Part shown: piece by piece, positions 60,451 to 64,000 of the stretch
Layout: each line of letters begins with the position of its first letter
Position numbering within the stretch: the stretch's first letter is position 1
Origin: Callaeas wilsoni
Lineage: Eukaryota; Chordata; Aves; Passeriformes; Callaeidae
Direction: 5' to 3'
NCBI GenBank assembly: GCA_013398955.1
Contig: VWPU01023651.1
Span: 1-64,000 of the forward strand
DNA: 64,000 bases
Notes under the pieces: generated by a model
Told to the model about the DNA's origin: nothing
Database searches by the model: none
The model's input: the letters and a program-made list of their open reading frames with translations, nothing else
Program-made: the position numbers and the translations under genes

Positions 60451-60631
60451 GCTGGCCGGGCGCTGCTCCACCGGGAGGGGCGGGGATGGGGCGGGGCCAG
60501 AGCCCCCTCCCCTTTACCGGGCGGTGGGGGAAGCCCGGGGGCGGGCACGGCCCCGCCTGCCGGAGGAGGGAGGGGGCGGCCGGCGGGAACGGCGGCGCTG
60601 AGCGGGGAGCGGCGGGGGCTGCCGGGGCGGG

Positions 60632-60690
60632 GGCAGCATCCGCGGGCAGCGGCAGCATCCGCGGGCACCGGCAGCATCCGCGGGCACCGG
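60632..60690. repeat. 19-bp tandem repeat, three copies, upstream of MTNR1B
   Basis: The unit GGCAGCATCCGCGGGCACC starts at 60632, 60651 and 60670 with a period of 19. The first copy differs by a base near its end. The array lies about 270-330 bp upstream of the receptor start codon inside the CpG island, so copy-number variation would alter promoter spacing. A C/G-rich related half unit extends to 60690. Confidence 0.85.
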
Positions 60691-61450
60691 AGACGGCCGG
60701 GCTCGGCCATCCCCGGTGACAGCTTGCGTGGCCGGAGAGCCGCGGGGACAGGCGACGGCGGCGGAGAAGTCCCTATCCCAAAGCGCTGCTCTCGCCGCAG
60801 GGCTCAGCCGGGAACGTCCGCCATCTGCCGCGGGGAGAGCGCTTGTTTGCGGGTTGTTTGTGTATTGGTTCTGGGGTTTTGTTTGTTTTTTCCCTTCCCC
60901 GCGGCTCGGACCGCGGTGTTCCCAGCAGCGCAAGGCCAGCTCTCCCTCCGCCTCTCTCGCCGCCAGGCACGCGGTGCGCCCAGACGGGTATTCCTGGCAC
61001 ATTACTCCCGTCGGCCTGGCAGCAGATCTGAAGGGTTTGTACACTGCCTTCGCCGTGGCCTTGTGCTTTGTGTTTGAACACAGCGGTCTGTCAGGTCGAG
61101 ACTAAGGGCAGCGCCCGTGGGGCGGTAACTGCGAGCGCCACGGACAGGACGTGCCCGCGCCGATTCGGCTTCGGAAGGTGGGCGCGTTTCGCAGGATTTT
61201 CCTTTCAAGCTGCAGGGCAGACAGAAGGGCACCGACCGGCTTCACTCGGAATTTACGCTTGAAACATAGAGTTTCCTTTGGGCCCTCAAAGTGACAGACA
61301 CCATATGCTCATTTGCATTAAATACATGAGCGAGACGCGTGCGACAGAGGAGGGCAGAGGCCGGTGTCGCCGTGCCTGGCTGCCGGCGTGGCACCGCCAC
61401 CACGTGCCGCTGGCAGTGTGACACCGGGCTCACACAGCGGGTGCCAGCAA

Positions 61451-64000
61451 TTAGAGCTGCTCTCAGCAGACGTAACACGGGAGAGTTTTGTGCCCTACTT
61501 CACATTGTTTTCAGGCCATCCAGGCCAAGCTCTATCATTGTCCTGCTTTCAGAGGAAGGTATGCCCCTCAGTTTTTCAAGAATTAGGCCCTGAGGCAACT
61601 TGCCTTGTGGAGTTAGTCTGGAAAAACAGGACAAGTTTCTGTCTTTTCTAGCGGCAAATAACTTATTGTGGCACATTGCTTCTTTGAGACTTCCATCTAC
61701 ACAAATGTGCACCAGTATAATCAAAATGCTAAAAATGACTGTGTGGACTTCTTTTTTTTTTTTTTTGTCAAATTAGAAATAGTTGTGTTCAATTTAAATT
61801 GTTGTTCAAGTGTTAAATTGTTGTTCAATTTAAATTCCTAGTCAATTTTAGGTGTACTGAAGTAGTCCTGGTTGGAATGAACATGGAATTGTGAATGTGG
61901 ATTTTTGCACCAGTCTTATTTACATTGATTAAAAAAACCCAACCAAAACACAACCCTATTTCAGATGCTTTCTATTTAATGTAGGCAATATGTAAGGCAT
62001 CATGATCCTTAAGTTATCATGGCTTCATGTCTTGAACTGAAGAACCCTCTTCTGAGAATTATCACTCCTGAATAGTTATTTTGCAGTTCTGCCATAGGAA
62101 AGTAATAATTGCACACGTGACAGGACAGGCTCATTCTTGATAGAAGCAAAAGTTCACTTGATTTTTCTTTTTCTTTCTCCAGAAGTATAAAATGTAGTTG
62201 ATCCAAGAAAATGCCTATTTTCTGTATTCATCAGTGCAAAGGAGGATTTTTCGCTAGTGAATAATGATCTACCTTTAAGAATAGCTTTTGTGTTACAGTG
62301 TTTCCCTTTATCTCCCTCTGTTCCAATTTCCCTTTTCAGAAAGTTGTTATCCTCACTGTCCATTATCTACTCACTGCCCACGTACTACTCTAGACTTATG
62401 GACTTGTTATGGAAAACTTACACATATTATCATTTGTTTTCATGCCTGAGGTTCTTTCTGGGCATCTTTCCAGAATCTGTGTAAGTGCTTTCAGGAGAAC
62501 TGTACCATTTTGTTGTCTGTCATTACTACCGGGTTTATCTTTAACTGTTTGTCAAAAGCTTAAACTGCCCCTGAGCATAAATGTGGCTCTTCAAGGTAGG
62601 CTTTGCTCCTGGCATTATCCGGGTTTGCAGTTTGTCCCCACAAGAGGAACAGTGTATTTCTCCCTGTCACACACAATTGTTATGTACCATCGCTCACTTT
62701 GGTTTATAACTCCCAAAAGTGTGCCAAGTGATTTAGAGAAAAATTAGAAAGCTATGGCCTGAGCTTGGCCTGAAGTATGAGCCTGCTACAAAATGTGAAA
62801 CAGAGTAAGTGTTGCTGGCTTTGGAACAAGAGTTTGACTTTTGTGGATGTACCGGCATTTGATAGTAGAAAAACAAGCAGGCAGGAATAAAAATGGTACC
62901 TTTCCTGCCTCAGCAACCTGTAAAGAGCATGTTCTTCATCTGTGTGAATTCCCAGTCTCTTCTTTTGTATCAGTAACATAGATTTGAATTATTATTTTGA
63001 GTTGTCTGTAAAAGGATAAATTATAAATATTAATCTTATTTGCTTCGTAAAATGATTGATTAAACTGCATTAAAGGATCTGTGGATGATCTTACTCAGCT
63101 TTTTAGTAGCCTTATTTCAAATTAACCAAATTCTCTTTGAAAGTGAAATGGGTATTTAAGCGTATTGATTGTTGCCGTTAATACGAAATAACTCATTGCA
63201 GAAAACTCTCCTTCTCAGAGAAAGAGATATATTCTTCACAGTTGGATTGTTAAGACCATTATATTTTTAAATTTGGGGAAATTTTCTTCTATGTCTAGGA
63301 AAATTAACTATGTCTTGTGTTTGAAGGCAAACTCTCTGTGTGTTGCAGGGTAAGACCAAGAGTTGCCTGAATGGTGGAACAATCAAATATTCCATGCATT
63401 GCTCTGCTGCCTGAGGCTGAACTCTTGTTTGTCTTTTTTTTTTCCTCCCTCCTCCCTTCTGAAGACAAATGACTGCTTCCTGGAGATACATTCAGGCACT
63501 TTGTTCTCTCTGATTTGTTGATTTGACTTTCTGGATCTTTAATTGGTCACAGAAGTCAAAACTTTTCATGAGCACAAATAAATTTTCAGGGCAGAGAATC
63601 CTTTTGGCAAAATCTCTTGAATTTCAGGTATACCACAGAAGAAGAAATTATATCTCCTCTGTGTTTGTTACGTCAGCATACATTTCCACAAAACCAAGGG
63701 GCACTTATAGCTAAAAATGCACAGTCTCCAAATAGTGTTCCTACTTTTAACTATCTCAGTTTGAGTTGACCATAATCACAGTTTACACCATGGCAGGGGC
63801 TGGAGTCATGTACCTTTTATACCTCTTCCATTTCTGTACAACTTGGGGTTTTTTTTATATAGGGGTCTCTATATTTTTAAGCCAACCTGAGCCCACTATT
63901 TAAATGAAAGCCTGTTTTCTTGTCCGCCGCTGTCATGAGCTGGTACAAAAAAGGTGTATCTTCTCTAATCAAGAACGGTCTTTCTTTTCTGTAGGAACAG
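61451..64000. other. 5' flank of MTNR1B, no gene recognised
   Basis: AT-rich beyond the island. Includes a 15-T run (61752-61766), a two-copy 19-bp-period repeat (TTAAATTGTTGTTCAA at 61794-61809 and 61813-61828), and a CACGTG at 62114-62119. A 112-codon plus frame (62409-62747) has no recognised domain. FAT3 is the expected neighbour on this side, but no exon of it is visible. Confidence 0.5.

Larger units (their letters stand above)
59870..61450. promoter_or_regulatory. CpG island over MTNR1B exon 1 and promoter
   Basis: CpG dinucleotides and GC content rise sharply from about 59.87 kb and stay high to about 61.45 kb, centred on exon 1. The stretch upstream of the start codon holds GC boxes (GGGGCGGGG type near 60477-60497) and long G/C runs. 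The island includes the 5' UTR and presumably the transcription start, which cannot be fixed from sequence alone. Open frames of 60-180 codons on both strands here come from the scarcity of AT-rich stop codons, not from coding function. Confidence 0.75.

Noticed and set aside
60341..61105. Several overlapping open frames of 88-176 codons on both strands upstream of MTNR1B
   Set aside because: Pro/Arg/Ala-rich frames caused by GC-rich promoter sequence and the 19-bp repeat. They contradict each other and overlap the promoter.
61500..64000. FAT3 terminal exons, expected on the minus strand
   Set aside because: No cadherin, EGF, laminin-G or cytoplasmic-tail sequence recognised in any frame.
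1..64000. CRISPR arrays, bacterial operons, phage or plasmid functions
   Set aside because: Sequence is vertebrate in gene structure and repeat content; no regularly spaced repeat arrays or dense open frames occur.

Overview
The window looks like ordinary, repeat-rich nuclear DNA from a bird. The evidence is the repeat content: many 5'-truncated CR1 LINE copies with the avian 3' terminus (octamers like ATTCTATG/ATTCTGTG), solo long terminal repeats of an avian ERVL-like family, very few other SINEs, and one vertebrate gene with a CpG-island promoter. I cannot place it to order or species.

The only protein-coding gene I can support is on the minus strand: a complete two-exon melatonin receptor, best matched to MTNR1B (Mel1b/MT2). 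Exon 1 (60146-60362) encodes residues 1-72 plus one base of codon 73 and lies in a CpG island. Exon 2 (37640-38508) encodes the rest, including transmembrane segments 2-7. Between them is a 21,637-bp intron (38509-60145) with GT-AG ends and phase 1. The joined frame is 361 codons, has no break, and keeps the melatonin-receptor hallmarks (NRY, CWAP, NAxxY, Asn and Gln/His ligand contacts).

Layout: 1-37.6 kb is the 3' flank of the receptor, with no recognisable exon but many mobile-element remains. These are CR1 fragments in both orientations, two ERVL-like LTRs near 6.4-7.0 and 13.9-14.5 kb, an LTR-like element with an inverted partial partner at 15.9-17.1 kb, a 46-T tract at 23.0 kb, and a nested CR1-in-CR1 insertion at 30.2-31.95 kb. 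The region 37.6-60.4 kb is the receptor gene; its intron holds a GGAA microsatellite, several CR1 copies, an old tRNA-derived palindrome, a small CpG-rich patch around 43.6-44.0 kb and an eroded CR1-like LINE at about 54.6-55.2 kb. The region 58.26-61.5 kb is strongly CpG-rich: a second island inside intron 1, then the promoter island. The region 61.5-64 kb is AT-rich 5' flank without a recognised gene.

From vertebrate gene order, FAT3 would be expected beyond the right end and SLC36A4 beyond the left end, but I recognised no exon of either. I found no new molecular system. The observations most worth checking are the possible intronic CpG-island transcript, the CpG-rich candidate exon at 43.7 kb, the E-box set near the receptor promoter, and the nested CR1 with readable target-site duplication.
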